From an uncultured Pelagibacteraceae bacterium (lineage in GTDB: Bacteria > Pseudomonadota > Alphaproteobacteria > Pelagibacterales > Pelagibacteraceae), in assembly GCA_902515985.1 (NCBI GenBank), contig CABXWY010000001.1, positions 1-64,000 on the forward strand: DNA of 64,000 nucleotides, written 5' to 3'. Shown in pieces: positions 18,682 through 28,142 of the stretch (the stretch's first letter is position 1; every line of letters starts with the position of its first letter). A program made the translations under genes and the position numbers. Under the pieces are notes generated by a model that was not told where the DNA came from, did not search any database, and worked only from the letters and a program-made list of their open reading frames with translations.

Positions 18682-19618
18682 ACATCCAGAAAAAGTAAAT
18701 AAACCAATTAATCCAATTAAAAGAAAACCAGAGTGGATTAAATCTAAAATTATTAATAGTAAAGAGTTTTTCAAAACCAAGAGTCTAATAAATACAAGCA
18801 AATTAGTAACAGTTTGTCAGGAAGCAAACTGCCCAAATATAACTGAATGTTGGAGTAAAAAACATGCAACGTTTATGATTATGGGAGATACATGCACAAG
18901 AGCGTGTGCATTTTGTGATGTTAGCACTGGCAAACCACAACCTTTGGACTCTTTCGAGCCATTTAAAATATCTAATGCTGTTAAAAAATTAAACCTAAAT
19001 CACGTAGTAATTACTTCTGTGGATAGAGATGATTTACCTGATGGAGGTTCAAAACATTTTTATGATGTAATTGTTGCTACCAAAAAATTAAATCCTAGTA
19101 CATCTGTTGAAGTCCTAACTCCCGATTTCTTAAGAAAAGGAGATGCATATAAAAAAATTATAGACGCATGTCCAGATGTTTTTAATCATAACATCGAAAC
19201 AGTTCCTAGCCTTTATAGAAAAGTTAGACCTGGAGCTAGATATTTTTCATCTTTAGAACTTTTAAAAAAAATAAAAGAAATAAATAAAAACATTTTTACA
19301 AAATCTGGAATAATGATTGGTTTAGGTGAAAAAAAAGACGAAGTTTTACAAGTAATGGACGATCTTATTTCTGCTAAAGTTGATTTTTTAACCATAGGTC
19401 AATATCTTCAACCTTCTCCTAAACATCATCCTTTGGAAAAATATTATCATCCAGACGAATTTAAAGAACTTGGTGAAATTGCCAAATCTAAAGGATTTTT
19501 ACTAGTATCTTCTACACCTCTGACTAGATCCTCTTATCATGCAGATGAAGATTTTAAAAAATTAAAAAACCAAAGATTAAATGCAAATGCCACAAGCATC
19601 CGTCAAAAGATTAATTGA
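18671..19618 (+). CDS. lipA: Lipoyl synthase LipA
   Basis: Radical-SAM enzyme that inserts two sulfurs into octanoyl groups on lipoyl domains. The auxiliary cluster ligands are Cys49, Cys54 and Cys60 ([12 protein letters not shown]). The radical-SAM cluster ligands are Cys75, Cys79 and Cys82 (CTRACAFC). The C-terminal RSSY motif, whose Ser ligates the auxiliary cluster, is present. I chose the ATG at 18671 (315 residues) over the TTG at 18665; either overlaps ftsB. Other alphaproteobacteria usually carry pyruvate dehydrogenase genes between ftsB and lipA, which are absent here. Confidence 0.96.
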   Translation: MKVRHPEKVNKPINPIKRKPEWIKSKIINSKEFFKTKSLINTSKLVTVCQEANCPNITECWSKKHATFMIMGDTCTRACAFCDVSTGKPQPLDSFEPFKISNAVKKLNLNHVVITSVDRDDLPDGGSKHFYDVIVATKKLNPSTSVEVLTPDFLRKGDAYKKIIDACPDVFNHNIETVPSLYRKVRPGARYFSSLELLKKIKEINKNIFTKSGIMIGLGEKKDEVLQVMDDLISAKVDFLTIGQYLQPSPKHHPLEKYYHPDEFKELGEIAKSKGFLLVSSTPLTRSSYHADEDFKKLKNQRLNANATSIRQKIN

Positions 19619-20036
19619 AATTGAAAAAAAAAACCTAATTGATTTAGTTTTAGACATAGAAAAGTATCCAAATTTCATTCCATATTGTATTGATTCAAAA
19701 GTTTTTGAACAATCTGATAAAGGAGATGTAATTTTGATTATTGCTGATTTGACGATAGGAAAAGGTATTTTTAAGGATACTTATAAGAGTGATGTTAGAT
19801 ACAATAAAAAAGACGACACAATATTTGTTACTAATATTGATGGACCACTTAAACATTTAGAAAATAAGTGGAATTTTATTCAAAAAGGAAATATGACCGA
19901 AGTTTCGTTTGATGTAGATTTCGAACTTAAAAATAAATTTTTAAATATTTTAATGACAAAATCATTTACATATGGGCTAAATAAAATTGCTGATGCTTTT
20001 CAAAAAAGAGCAGAAGAATTATTTGGTAATACTTAA
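19587..20036 (+). CDS. RatA/COQ10-type START-domain protein (ubiquinone-binding)
   Basis: Member of the aromatic-rich polyketide cyclase-like family (COQ10/RatA). The COQ10 branch binds ubiquinone and assists its delivery in respiration; E. coli RatA was described as a ribosome-association toxin. The conserved start ([30 protein letters not shown]) and the ending [22 protein letters not shown] fit the family. The ATG at 19587 (149 residues, MPQAS) fits better than the ATG six bases upstream, but both are possible. It overlaps lipA by 32 bases and the convergent pncC by 18 bases. In lipA neighbourhoods the COQ10-like role is more likely than toxicity. Confidence 0.85.
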   Translation: MPQASVKRLIEIEKKNLIDLVLDIEKYPNFIPYCIDSKVFEQSDKGDVILIIADLTIGKGIFKDTYKSDVRYNKKDDTIFVTNIDGPLKHLENKWNFIQKGNMTEVSFDVDFELKNKFLNILMTKSFTYGLNKIADAFQKRAEELFGNT

Positions 20037-20492
20037 AATCAAGTTTAAAGTCTTATTAACAGTAGCTTTTTGAATTGAATTTCTTTTTTTATTTTTAAAA
20101 AGGTATTTTTTAATAAATATTTGATTATTTTTTATCAAACCTACATAGACTAGACCAACAGGCTTTTCTTTTGTCCCACCGTTAGGTCCAGCAACACCCG
20201 TTATAGATACAGAAATATTAGTTTTGCTTATTCTATTTAAGTTTTTAACCATAGATGCACATGTTTCGAAGCTTACAGCTCCATGATTTTTTATTGTTTT
20301 CTCCGGGACTCTTAAAATATTGATCTTTGCTTGATTAGAATAAGTGACTAATCCCATAGTAAAAATTTTAGAAGAACCACTTACTTTAGTTATGCAGCTT
20401 GAAAGCAAACCCCCAGTACATGACTCTGCAAAAGAAATTTTTAGTTTTTTTTTTTTTAATAATCTTACGATTTTTTCTGAAAGTTTTTTCAT
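20019..20492 (-). CDS. pncC: Nicotinamide-nucleotide amidohydrolase PncC (CinA C-terminal domain)
   Basis: Deamidates nicotinamide mononucleotide to nicotinate mononucleotide, recycling NMN. The 157-residue protein corresponds to the CinA C-terminal domain alone: FAESCTGGLLSSCIT, VTYSNQAKINIL, VSITGVAGPNGGTKEKPVGLVYVG. I chose the ATG at 20492, which overlaps the pgpA stop (ATGA). A TTG at 20546 would extend it into pgpA. Its 3' end overlaps the convergent RatA-family gene by 18 bp. ispDF-pgpA-cinA is a conserved alphaproteobacterial order. Confidence 0.93.
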   Translation of the reverse strand: MKKLSEKIVRLLKKKKLKISFAESCTGGLLSSCITKVSGSSKIFTMGLVTYSNQAKINILRVPEKTIKNHGAVSFETCASMVKNLNRISKTNISVSITGVAGPNGGTKEKPVGLVYVGLIKNNQIFIKKYLFKNKKRNSIQKATVNKTLNLILSITK

Positions 20493-20983
20493 GAGCTTAA
20501 AACCATATAAAGTACAAGGACACCTACTACATATAAACCAGCGCAAATATCATCCATAATTACACCAAAACTATTTTTAAAATTTTTATCATAATAGCTC
20601 ACAGGGTAGGGCTTTGTGATGTCAAAAATTCTAAATAAAATGAACATTATAAAATAAAAAGTTAAAACACTATTTATTTCTTTAACGCCTTGGTGCGCAA
20701 TTTCGTAAAGACATATTGGAATTGATTGACCAATAAATTCATCTATTACTATTTCTTTTGGGTCTTTATCATCAATATTTTTGATATAAATGTTTACTAA
20801 ATAAAGTGAGGCAAAAAATACTATTATAACACCAATTAAAACTATATCAGGTGAAATATACAATATATGAAATAAAAAAAACAAAAAAATTGTTGTTACT
20901 AAAGATGCTATACTACCAGGTATTTTGCTAAATTTTCCGATACCAAATAAAGAAACAAATAAATAAATTAATTTTTCAATCAT
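20489..20983 (-). CDS. pgpA: Phosphatidylglycerophosphatase A PgpA
   Basis: Inner-membrane phosphatase that makes phosphatidylglycerol from its phosphate. The 164 residues contain GIGKFSKIPGSIASLV near residue 15, DPKEIVIDEFIGQSIP (conserved acidic motif), and RIFDITKPYPVSYYDKNFKNSFGVIMDDICAGLY, split across the C-terminal active-site region. Four hydrophobic segments are visible. It overlaps ispDF by 8 bp and pncC by 4 bp. Confidence 0.94.
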   Translation of the reverse strand: MIEKLIYLFVSLFGIGKFSKIPGSIASLVTTIFLFFLFHILYISPDIVLIGVIIVFFASLYLVNIYIKNIDDKDPKEIVIDEFIGQSIPICLYEIAHQGVKEINSVLTFYFIMFILFRIFDITKPYPVSYYDKNFKNSFGVIMDDICAGLYVVGVLVLYMVLSS

Positions 20984-22082
20984 TGTTTGAAACTGAGGTG
21001 ATTACTTCGCACGCAATAGCTTTTTCTTTTCCTATTAATCCAAGTTTTTCAGTCGTTTTTCCTTTTATATTTATTCTATTTAATGGTATTTCGCAAATAT
21101 CAGAAATAGATTTAATAATTTTTTTTTTATATGTAGAAATTTTTGGTGTTTGTGTAATTATGTTTATGTCAAGGTTATTAACGAAAAAATTTTTTTCTTT
21201 AATTTCATTTATAACTTTTCTTAAAAGTATTGTAGATCTTATATTTTTAAATTTTTTATTATTATCAGAAAATTTTTGACCTATATCTCCCTTTCTGCAA
21301 GCGCCTAGAATTGCATCGGTTATAGCATGCAATAAAGGATCTCCATCTGAATGTCCTAGAGTACCTAAATTAGATTTTATTTTAACTCCACCTAAATAAA
21401 GATCTCTTCCTGGTACTAATCTATGAACATCAAAGCCTAGACCGTAAGAGCTATAAATACACTTAATATCATTTAAATATGTAATTTTATTATTATTTAT
21501 TTCCCCTTTAATAAACTTAATTTTACTATTATTTTTTATAAATAGAGAGGCCTCATCTTGAACTTTATCTTTATTTGCAATTGCAAACTTTATTAATTTT
21601 TTAATTTTAAATCCTTGAGGCGTTTGAGTTAAATACGCTTTTTTTCTTTCCAAGTTATAAGTAAAATTTTTGTAATTATATTTAATTGAGTCATTAGAGT
21701 TAATATAAGGTACAACAGCATTATTTTTTTTTAAACTAGATAGAATTTTTTTAATAAGATTTAATGTAAAATTTGGCCTTGCAGCATCATGTATAAGGAC
21801 ATTCTTACTTTTTAATTTTTTAGCAAATTTTAAAGCTATTAAAGATGAATCGCTTCTTTCATTCCCCCCTTTTAAAATTTTGATTTTTGATAGATATTTA
21901 TTTTTCACATGTGATTTATTGTTTGTTACTAAAATAATATGTTTAAAAAGCTTAGATTCTAAGATCCTATCTATAGAATGCTCTAAAATTGGTTTGTTTT
22001 TATAAGATATATATTGTTTAGGAGTATTAGATTTAAACCTTTTGCTTTGTCCTGCTGCTAGTATTATAAAACAGTTATTCAT
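20976..22082 (-). CDS. ispDF: Bifunctional IspD/IspF (MEP pathway)
   Basis: Fusion of two non-consecutive MEP-pathway enzymes. Residues about 1-212 are IspD (AAGQSKRFKSNTPKQY nucleotide-binding loop, LIHDAARPNF, YLTQTPQGF). Residues about 213-368 are IspF (GLGFDVHRL metal ligands, LGHSDGDPLLHAITDAILGA, DINIITQTPKI, IKGKTTEKLGLIG). The fusion is common in alphaproteobacteria. It is divergent from ntrY with only 36 bases between the two start codons. Confidence 0.96.
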   Translation of the reverse strand: MNNCFIILAAGQSKRFKSNTPKQYISYKNKPILEHSIDRILESKLFKHIILVTNNKSHVKNKYLSKIKILKGGNERSDSSLIALKFAKKLKSKNVLIHDAARPNFTLNLIKKILSSLKKNNAVVPYINSNDSIKYNYKNFTYNLERKKAYLTQTPQGFKIKKLIKFAIANKDKVQDEASLFIKNNSKIKFIKGEINNNKITYLNDIKCIYSSYGLGFDVHRLVPGRDLYLGGVKIKSNLGTLGHSDGDPLLHAITDAILGACRKGDIGQKFSDNNKKFKNIRSTILLRKVINEIKEKNFFVNNLDINIITQTPKISTYKKKIIKSISDICEIPLNRINIKGKTTEKLGLIGKEKAIACEVITSVSNND

Positions 22083-22118
22083 GTCGGTATATATATAGGA
22101 TAATGAAATTATTACACA

Positions 22119-23894
22119 ATGGTTGAATTTATCAAAAAAAATATATTAATTATATTCATCTTTCTTATCACATTATTTGTAGGTTTTATCACTTTTTTAA
22201 CGTTTATAGATAAGAGCTTTATTGAGTTGAATGATACAAACCTACAATATCTATTATTAGGTAATATTATTTTATTAATTTTCTTTTTTATTTACGTTTT
22301 TATAGAAATTAAAAAATCAATTAAAAGTGAAATTGATGTTGAGGGGTCTAGGTCAAACAAAAAATATATAACTTTCTTCGCCTTATTTACTTTGATTCCA
22401 TCAATTTTAATTTCTATATTCTCACTTTTTCTATTTTCATTTGCATTAGAAAAATACTTTGATAAAAAAATAACTACTGCCGTAAATAATTCATACGAAC
22501 TTGCCAAAAATTATGTTCAAGATGTAAGAAATAAAATTGAAAGTGATATAGTTATGATCTCTTTTGATATAAATAAAAGTGGAAATTTTTATAAAAGCGA
22601 TCCAATTGATTTTAAAAAATTTTTACTAAATCAGAAAATTTTACGTAATGTAGACGAAATTCATATTATTAATAATAAAAAAAAAATTATAATGTCAACT
22701 CTGACTGATTTAAATAAGTTTGTTCCTCCTGAAAAAGAAGCGTTTGAACTAGTTATGAAGGACGAAAGACCTCTTAAAATAATAAATGCTTTAGAAAATA
22801 AATCTGCCGCTATACTCAAGTTACCAAATTATAAAAATACTTACGTGTATATTATAAAATATCTTAAAGAAGATATTTCTAAATATTTAACTGAGTCACA
22901 AGAAGCTCTCAATTTCTACTATACTGTAGAAGATAAAAGGACTGGAATTCAAATTTCATTTATTTTAATTTATCTAATTATTGTTTCTTTAATGCTTTTT
23001 TTAAGTGTTTCGATAGCAATTAGATTTTCATCACGATTTTTTAGATCAATTAATAATTTAATCAATGCTTCAATGAATATAGGTAAAGGATATTTGAACA
23101 CCAAGGTTCCTGAAATTAAAACTGACAAAGAAATCGAGGCTTTAAACAAAAATTTTAATCTAATGATAGAGCGATTAAAAACTCAACAAGATAAACTATT
23201 ACTTGCAGAACGTCATGAAGCTTGGGAAAATGTTGCAAGAAAACTAGCTCACGAAATTAAAAACCCTTTGACTCCAATACAGCTTATTATAGACAGATTT
23301 AACTCTAAATTTTCAATTTTAATGAATGAAAATGATAAATCTAATTTTAATGAAAATTTAAAAATTATAAATAAACAAATTAAACAGATAGAAAATTTGA
23401 TAAATGAGTTTTCTGACTTTGCAAGAATGCCGAAGCCAATTTTAAAAAAACACGATATTGTTAAAATTATAAATGAAAATATACTTTTGATGAACGAATT
23501 TGATAGAACAGTAAAAATAAATTTTAAATCAGATGATGAATTTTTATATATTAATTGTGACTCTGAGCAATTTAATAGAATTTTTACAAATCTATTTAAA
23601 AATTCTATAGAGAGTTTGAACGAAAAATTAACAAAAAACCCTGATTTTTTGAAGAAAATTGATATAGAAATTTTAAAAAAAGATGATTATATACAAATTA
23701 TCATTAAAGATAATGGCATTGGATTTAGTACTAAAAATATAAATGATTTACTTAAACCCTATTTTACAACAAAACGTGATGGCACTGGTTTAGGCCTCCC
23801 TATAGTAAATAAAATTATTAATGATCATAATGGTACATTAAAACTTTTTGAAAGCAAACTTGGAGCTGAAATTAAAATAAATTTACCAAATTAA
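22119..23894 (+). CDS. ntrY: Sensor histidine kinase NtrY
   Basis: Membrane sensor of the NtrYX two-component pair, linked in alphaproteobacteria to nitrogen and redox control. Order in the 591 residues: membrane segments at about 9-30, 42-62 and 83-105, an extracytoplasmic sensor region to about 280, another membrane segment at about 285-308, a HAMP domain, then the phosphorylated His378 in LAHEIKNPLTPIQL. The ATPase domain follows (NLFKNSIESL, IIKDNGIGF, TTKRDGTGLGLPIV). It is shorter than typical NtrY (about 750 residues). No ntrB-ntrC pair precedes it, unlike in many relatives. Confidence 0.93.
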   Translation: MVEFIKKNILIIFIFLITLFVGFITFLTFIDKSFIELNDTNLQYLLLGNIILLIFFFIYVFIEIKKSIKSEIDVEGSRSNKKYITFFALFTLIPSILISIFSLFLFSFALEKYFDKKITTAVNNSYELAKNYVQDVRNKIESDIVMISFDINKSGNFYKSDPIDFKKFLLNQKILRNVDEIHIINNKKKIIMSTLTDLNKFVPPEKEAFELVMKDERPLKIINALENKSAAILKLPNYKNTYVYIIKYLKEDISKYLTESQEALNFYYTVEDKRTGIQISFILIYLIIVSLMLFLSVSIAIRFSSRFFRSINNLINASMNIGKGYLNTKVPEIKTDKEIEALNKNFNLMIERLKTQQDKLLLAERHEAWENVARKLAHEIKNPLTPIQLIIDRFNSKFSILMNENDKSNFNENLKIINKQIKQIENLINEFSDFARMPKPILKKHDIVKIINENILLMNEFDRTVKINFKSDDEFLYINCDSEQFNRIFTNLFKNSIESLNEKLTKNPDFLKKIDIEILKKDDYIQIIIKDNGIGFSTKNINDLLKPYFTTKRDGTGLGLPIVNKIINDHNGTLKLFESKLGAEIKINLPN

Positions 23895-23895
23895 A

Positions 23896-25251
23896 ATGTC
23901 TACCGAAATATTAATTATTGATGATAATCCTGATATCAGAAATATTTTAAATGACCTAATTTCAGATGCAGGTTATAAAACTCGAGTAGCTGCTAATTAC
24001 AACCAGGCATTAAAAGAAATTGATAAGAAACTTCCTGAAGTTGCTATAATTGATGTTAAGCTAGATAAGGGCGATAATGATGGAATAGAACTTTTAAACC
24101 ATATTAAACAAAAAAATAAAGATATTCCTGTTATAATTATTTCTGGTCATGCTAATATAGAAATGGCAGTAAAATCATTAAAGTCCGGAGCTTTTGAGTT
24201 TATACAAAAACCTTTTGATAAAGATAGATTAATGAATTTTGTTAAAAGAGCATCAGAGAATTATAATCTTTTAAAGCAAAATAAATATCTTGAAACAAAG
24301 CTGTTTCATTCATTTGATTTAATTGGATCAAGTAATAATATTAACAAAATAAATGAACAAATAGAAAAAGTATCAACAACCGAATCTAGAGTTTTTATAT
24401 GCGGTCCAACAGGATCAGGTAAAGAACTAATCGCAAGGAAAATTCATAAAAATTCAAATAGAAAAAACAAACCATTTATAATTCTAAATGGTGCTTTATT
24501 AGATGTTAGAAAATATGAGCTAGAACTTTTTGGTGAAGAAAAAAAAGATGGTTCTATTTCATATGGTGCTTTAGAAAAATCGTCTACAGGAATCTTATTA
24601 ATTGATGAGGTATCTGAAATACCTTTAGAAACACAATCGAAAATTTTAAGGGTTTTAACTGATCAAAAATTTAAAAGAATTAATGGAAATCATGACATAA
24701 AAGTTGATGTTAGAATTATATGTTCTACCTCTAGAGATATTAATAATGAAATATTGCAAGGTAACTTTAGAGAAGATTTATTTCATAGGCTTAATGTATT
24801 TCAAATAAATATAGAACCTTTGAGTAAAAGAGCTCAGGATATTCCTTTATTAATTAAATATTTTTCTAATAAAATTGCTGAAAATTATAATTTAAAAAAA
24901 TTTGAAATTGATCCAAATAATCATAATCTAATTGACTATGCCTGGCCTGGAAATGTTAGAGAGCTCAGAAACTTAATAGAGAGAATAGCTATTCTTTCAC
25001 CTGAAAGTCCCGAAAAAATATTTAATATTATAAAAGAATCATTAAAAATTAATGATTTAGAAGAAGCATTTCATGAAAAATCTTTCTCAAGACCATTAAA
25101 AGAGGCTAGAGAAAATTTTGAAAAAGAGTATTTATCCTCACAATTAAAAAAATTCGGTGGGAATGTTTCAAAAATGGCAAAATTTATTGGCATGGAAAGA
25201 TCAGCGCTACATAGAAAATTAAAAGGACTTAACATCAAAGATCTTAATTAA
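23896..25251 (+). CDS. ntrX: Response regulator NtrX, lacking the GAFTGA motif
   Basis: Receiver (residues 1-120, acceptor Asp53 in IIDVKLDKG), AAA+ domain (Walker A GPTGSGKE, Walker B GILLIDEVSE) and Fis-type helix-turn-helix (NVSKMAKFIGMERSALHRKL at the C terminus). Where sigma-54 activators carry GAFTGA after the ELFG motif, this protein has ELFGEEKKDGSISYGALE, so contact with sigma-54 is unlikely. It probably acts through sigma-70 promoters. 451 residues is about normal. It starts two bases after ntrY. Confidence 0.93.
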   Translation: MSTEILIIDDNPDIRNILNDLISDAGYKTRVAANYNQALKEIDKKLPEVAIIDVKLDKGDNDGIELLNHIKQKNKDIPVIIISGHANIEMAVKSLKSGAFEFIQKPFDKDRLMNFVKRASENYNLLKQNKYLETKLFHSFDLIGSSNNINKINEQIEKVSTTESRVFICGPTGSGKELIARKIHKNSNRKNKPFIILNGALLDVRKYELELFGEEKKDGSISYGALEKSSTGILLIDEVSEIPLETQSKILRVLTDQKFKRINGNHDIKVDVRIICSTSRDINNEILQGNFREDLFHRLNVFQINIEPLSKRAQDIPLLIKYFSNKIAENYNLKKFEIDPNNHNLIDYAWPGNVRELRNLIERIAILSPESPEKIFNIIKESLKINDLEEAFHEKSFSRPLKEARENFEKEYLSSQLKKFGGNVSKMAKFIGMERSALHRKLKGLNIKDLN

Positions 25252-26624
25252 TGAATATTATTATTTGTGGTGCAGGAAGAGTTGGATTTACAATAGCCAA
25301 GTTACTTAGCGAACAGAACCATTCAATTACTGTTGTTGATCAATCTAGTGAAGATATACAAAAAATTAAAGACTCCTTAGACGTAAATGCAATTGTGGGA
25401 AAAGCTACATACCCATCTATTTTGGAGAAGGCTAACGGAAGTGATGCCGATATGATTATTGCAGTAACTAGAAACGACGAAATCAATATGTTGATCTGTC
25501 AAATTGCATATACAACATTCAAGATATCAAAAAAAATAGCAAGGATAAGATCTCAAAATTATTTAGAGCCAAAATTTACAAAATTATATAATAAGGAAAA
25601 TCTTCCGATTGATGTTATAATCTCTCCTGAACTTGAAATTGCAAAATCATTACAGAGAAAACTTGAAGCGCCTGGCGCTCTTGATAATATCCCATTTGCC
25701 GAAAATAAAATAAGACTTCTCGAAATTCTAATTAATGAAGACTGTCCTATTAAAAATATAAAATTAAACGAACTAACAAAAAAATTTCCTGACTTAGAAG
25801 CTAATATTTTAGGTGTTATTAGAAAAGAAAAATTTAAAATTTTAAAAAAAAATAATGTTTTAGAGAAAGATGATAAAGCTTATGTGATTATTAATTCCTC
25901 ACAAATGGCAAAAACGCTTATTGCTTTTGGGCATAATGAAAAAATTTCGAGCAAAATATTGATTATTGGTGGTGGTAATATTGGATTTAACTTAGCAAAA
26001 AGAATAGAAGAAACTTTTGATTCAGCACGGATAAAAATTATTGAGAAAAATAAAGAGAGAGCAGAGTTTATTGCAAATGAATTGAATAATTCAATAATTA
26101 TAAATGGTGACGCATTAGACGAAGATGTTTTAGCTGAAGCAAATTTAGATGAAATCGAAACAGTTTTAGCTTTGACTAATGACGATGAAGATAACTTAAT
26201 GGTAAGTGTACTTGTTGAAAAATTTTCAAAAAATAAAAAGACGATCGCATTAACTAATAAATCAAATTATTCTCTGCTTCAATCTTCTTTAAAAATAGAT
26301 GATTTAATTGATCCGAGGATGAGCACAGTATCTAGTATACTAAAGCACGTTCATAAAGGTACAATTGAAACTGCGTATAGTATTTTAAATGGAGAATATG
26401 AAGTAATAGAGGCAGATATAATAGAAACCTCTGAATTAATAAATAAGGAGTTAAAAAACGCCAATATACCAGATGAAATTAGAATTGGGGCTATCTTAAG
26501 AGGAGAAGATATTATAATACCTCGTTCAAATTATACTTTTCAAAAAAATGATAAAGTAGTTTTACTGGTTAAAAATGATCAGATCGCACTAGTTGAGAAT
26601 ATGTTTCGTATCATCGCTACTTAA
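25251..26624 (+). CDS. trkA: Trk potassium uptake regulator TrkA
   Basis: Peripheral NAD-binding regulator of the Trk potassium channel. The 457 residues form two RCK halves, each with a Rossmann motif: IIICGAGRVGFTIAKLL at the start and ILIIGGGNIGFNLAKRI around residue 235. Each half is followed by a TrkA-C domain. It shares one base with ntrX and one with trkH. The ntrX-trkA adjacency is common in alphaproteobacteria. Confidence 0.95.
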   Translation: MNIIICGAGRVGFTIAKLLSEQNHSITVVDQSSEDIQKIKDSLDVNAIVGKATYPSILEKANGSDADMIIAVTRNDEINMLICQIAYTTFKISKKIARIRSQNYLEPKFTKLYNKENLPIDVIISPELEIAKSLQRKLEAPGALDNIPFAENKIRLLEILINEDCPIKNIKLNELTKKFPDLEANILGVIRKEKFKILKKNNVLEKDDKAYVIINSSQMAKTLIAFGHNEKISSKILIIGGGNIGFNLAKRIEETFDSARIKIIEKNKERAEFIANELNNSIIINGDALDEDVLAEANLDEIETVLALTNDDEDNLMVSVLVEKFSKNKKTIALTNKSNYSLLQSSLKIDDLIDPRMSTVSSILKHVHKGTIETAYSILNGEYEVIEADIIETSELINKELKNANIPDEIRIGAILRGEDIIIPRSNYTFQKNDKVVLLVKNDQIALVENMFRIIAT

Positions 26625-28030
26625 TGGTTAATTTTAGCATTTATTATTTAAGATTCTTTAATATTTTGATAGCTTGTTTATGTTTTTTAAACATTCTTTA
26701 TTCTTACTATTTTGATTTATATTTGAATGTAGATAGTTATTTTTACACTCTTTTAATATCAATCATTCCCATATTGAGTTTCTTTTTTATAAAAAAAAAG
26801 GAAGCCAAGATAAGTATTTATACGAAAATAATATCAGTAATTATAGGATACTTTTCTTTACCTATATTAATAGCTCTTCCTTATTATTTAAGTATTTATA
26901 ATATAACATTTTTAAATGCTTATTTTGAAGCTGTGTCTGGATTTACATCAACTGGTTTTACTGTATTTGATAATATTAAACACCTTGATGAAAGCTTGAT
27001 ATTGTGGCGATCGTCATCACAATGGCTAGGAGGACTATATTTTTTATTCTCCATAATTTTATTGATCGACATATTTGATGATAACTTAAAAAAAACTTTA
27101 ACAAATTATTTAGCCTTTAATTCTGCAGAAATTCTAAAACAATCACTCAAAATATTTATATTTTACTCATTATTAACTATAATAATATTTATAATTCTAA
27201 ACATATTTGATTTTAGATCGTTTATATCATTTAACTTATCAATGACCTTGATTGCTTCTGGGGGTTTTTTACCAGTTAATAATCTAGAATCAATTCTAAA
27301 TACACAAACTAAAATAATAGTTTTTTCTTTTTTAATGTTAGTATCTTTTTTTAGTCTATTTTTTTTTTACAATTTATTAAACTATAAAAAAAGAGTATCT
27401 AAATTTATTCAAGAGGATATTTATTTAATTATATATTTAATAATTATAGTTTTTAGTTTTTTTGTATTAGTTGATAAAAATATTAATTTTTCAGTAATTT
27501 TTTTATCTATTGCTAGCAGTGTTTCAAATATAGGTGTATCATTAAAAAATAGTCCAGATTATTTATCTTTTGTTTTTTTAATTTTAATAATTATTGGAGG
27601 CTCATTTTTTTCAACAAGCTCAGGCTTGAGATTTCTAAAAATTTTTTCTCTATTTAAATTTTCTATTAATGAAATAATATCAAATGCTAAGCCAAAAAAT
27701 GTCTTTATAAATAAGTTATGGTTTTCAGATAAAATTATGGATAATTCTGACTTTTATAAATATTTTCTTTCTATACTAGTATTTATTATTTCTTTAGTTT
27801 TTTTATCAAGTATTATTTCAATACTAGGCCTAGATTTGGAAAATTCATTTAAACTATCTACTTTAACTTTAATGAACACGGTTAATTCCCATATGACTGA
27901 ATTAAATAGTCTTGATTTTGAAAAACTAGGTTATACTACAAAATATTTTTTAATATTGTTTATGATTATCGGAAGAGTTGAATTACTGTCATTTCTCATT
28001 ATATATAAAAAATTCTTTTTTAAAAATTAG
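26624..28030 (+). CDS. trkH: Trk-type potassium channel TrkH
   Basis: Membrane subunit for potassium uptake. The 468-residue protein is almost entirely hydrophobic, with four M1-P-M2 units. Filter-loop segments include SGFTSTGFTVF, LIASGGFLPV and SNIGVSL. The fourth loop reads NTVNSHMTEL, and I do not see the usual filter glycine there. The end FMIIGRVELLSFLIIY matches the conserved GRLE-type C-terminal helix. It is translationally coupled to trkA and is followed by tRNA-Arg 25 bases downstream. Confidence 0.92.
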   Translation: MVNFSIYYLRFFNILIACLCFLNILYSYYFDLYLNVDSYFYTLLISIIPILSFFFIKKKEAKISIYTKIISVIIGYFSLPILIALPYYLSIYNITFLNAYFEAVSGFTSTGFTVFDNIKHLDESLILWRSSSQWLGGLYFLFSIILLIDIFDDNLKKTLTNYLAFNSAEILKQSLKIFIFYSLLTIIIFIILNIFDFRSFISFNLSMTLIASGGFLPVNNLESILNTQTKIIVFSFLMLVSFFSLFFFYNLLNYKKRVSKFIQEDIYLIIYLIIIVFSFFVLVDKNINFSVIFLSIASSVSNIGVSLKNSPDYLSFVFLILIIIGGSFFSTSSGLRFLKIFSLFKFSINEIISNAKPKNVFINKLWFSDKIMDNSDFYKYFLSILVFIISLVFLSSIISILGLDLENSFKLSTLTLMNTVNSHMTELNSLDFEKLGYTTKYFLILFMIIGRVELLSFLIIYKKFFFKN

Positions 28031-28055
28031 TTTGATTATATAAGTATATAACGTT

Positions 28056-28132
28056 GCGCCCTTAGCTCAGTTGGATAGAGCAACGGTTTTCTAAACCGTG
28101 GGTCGGAGGTTCGAATCCTTCAGGGCGCGCCA
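28056..28132 (+). tRNA. tRNA-Arg (anticodon TCT)
   Basis: Full cloverleaf: acceptor GCGCCCT/AGGGCGC, D stem GCTC/GAGC, anticodon stem ACGGT/ACCGT with anticodon TCT at 28090-28092, T stem and TTCGAAT loop, discriminator G and an encoded CCA. Reads AGA, the dominant arginine codon in this AT-rich genome. It sits between trkH and a lone glycosyltransferase gene. Confidence 0.95.
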
Positions 28133-28142
28133 GAAATTCTAA

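Noticed and set aside
19587-20492. RatA-PncC as a toxin-antitoxin pair
   Set aside because: The two are convergent, each belongs to a housekeeping family (COQ10-like and CinA C-terminal), and both have conserved alphaproteobacterial neighbours.
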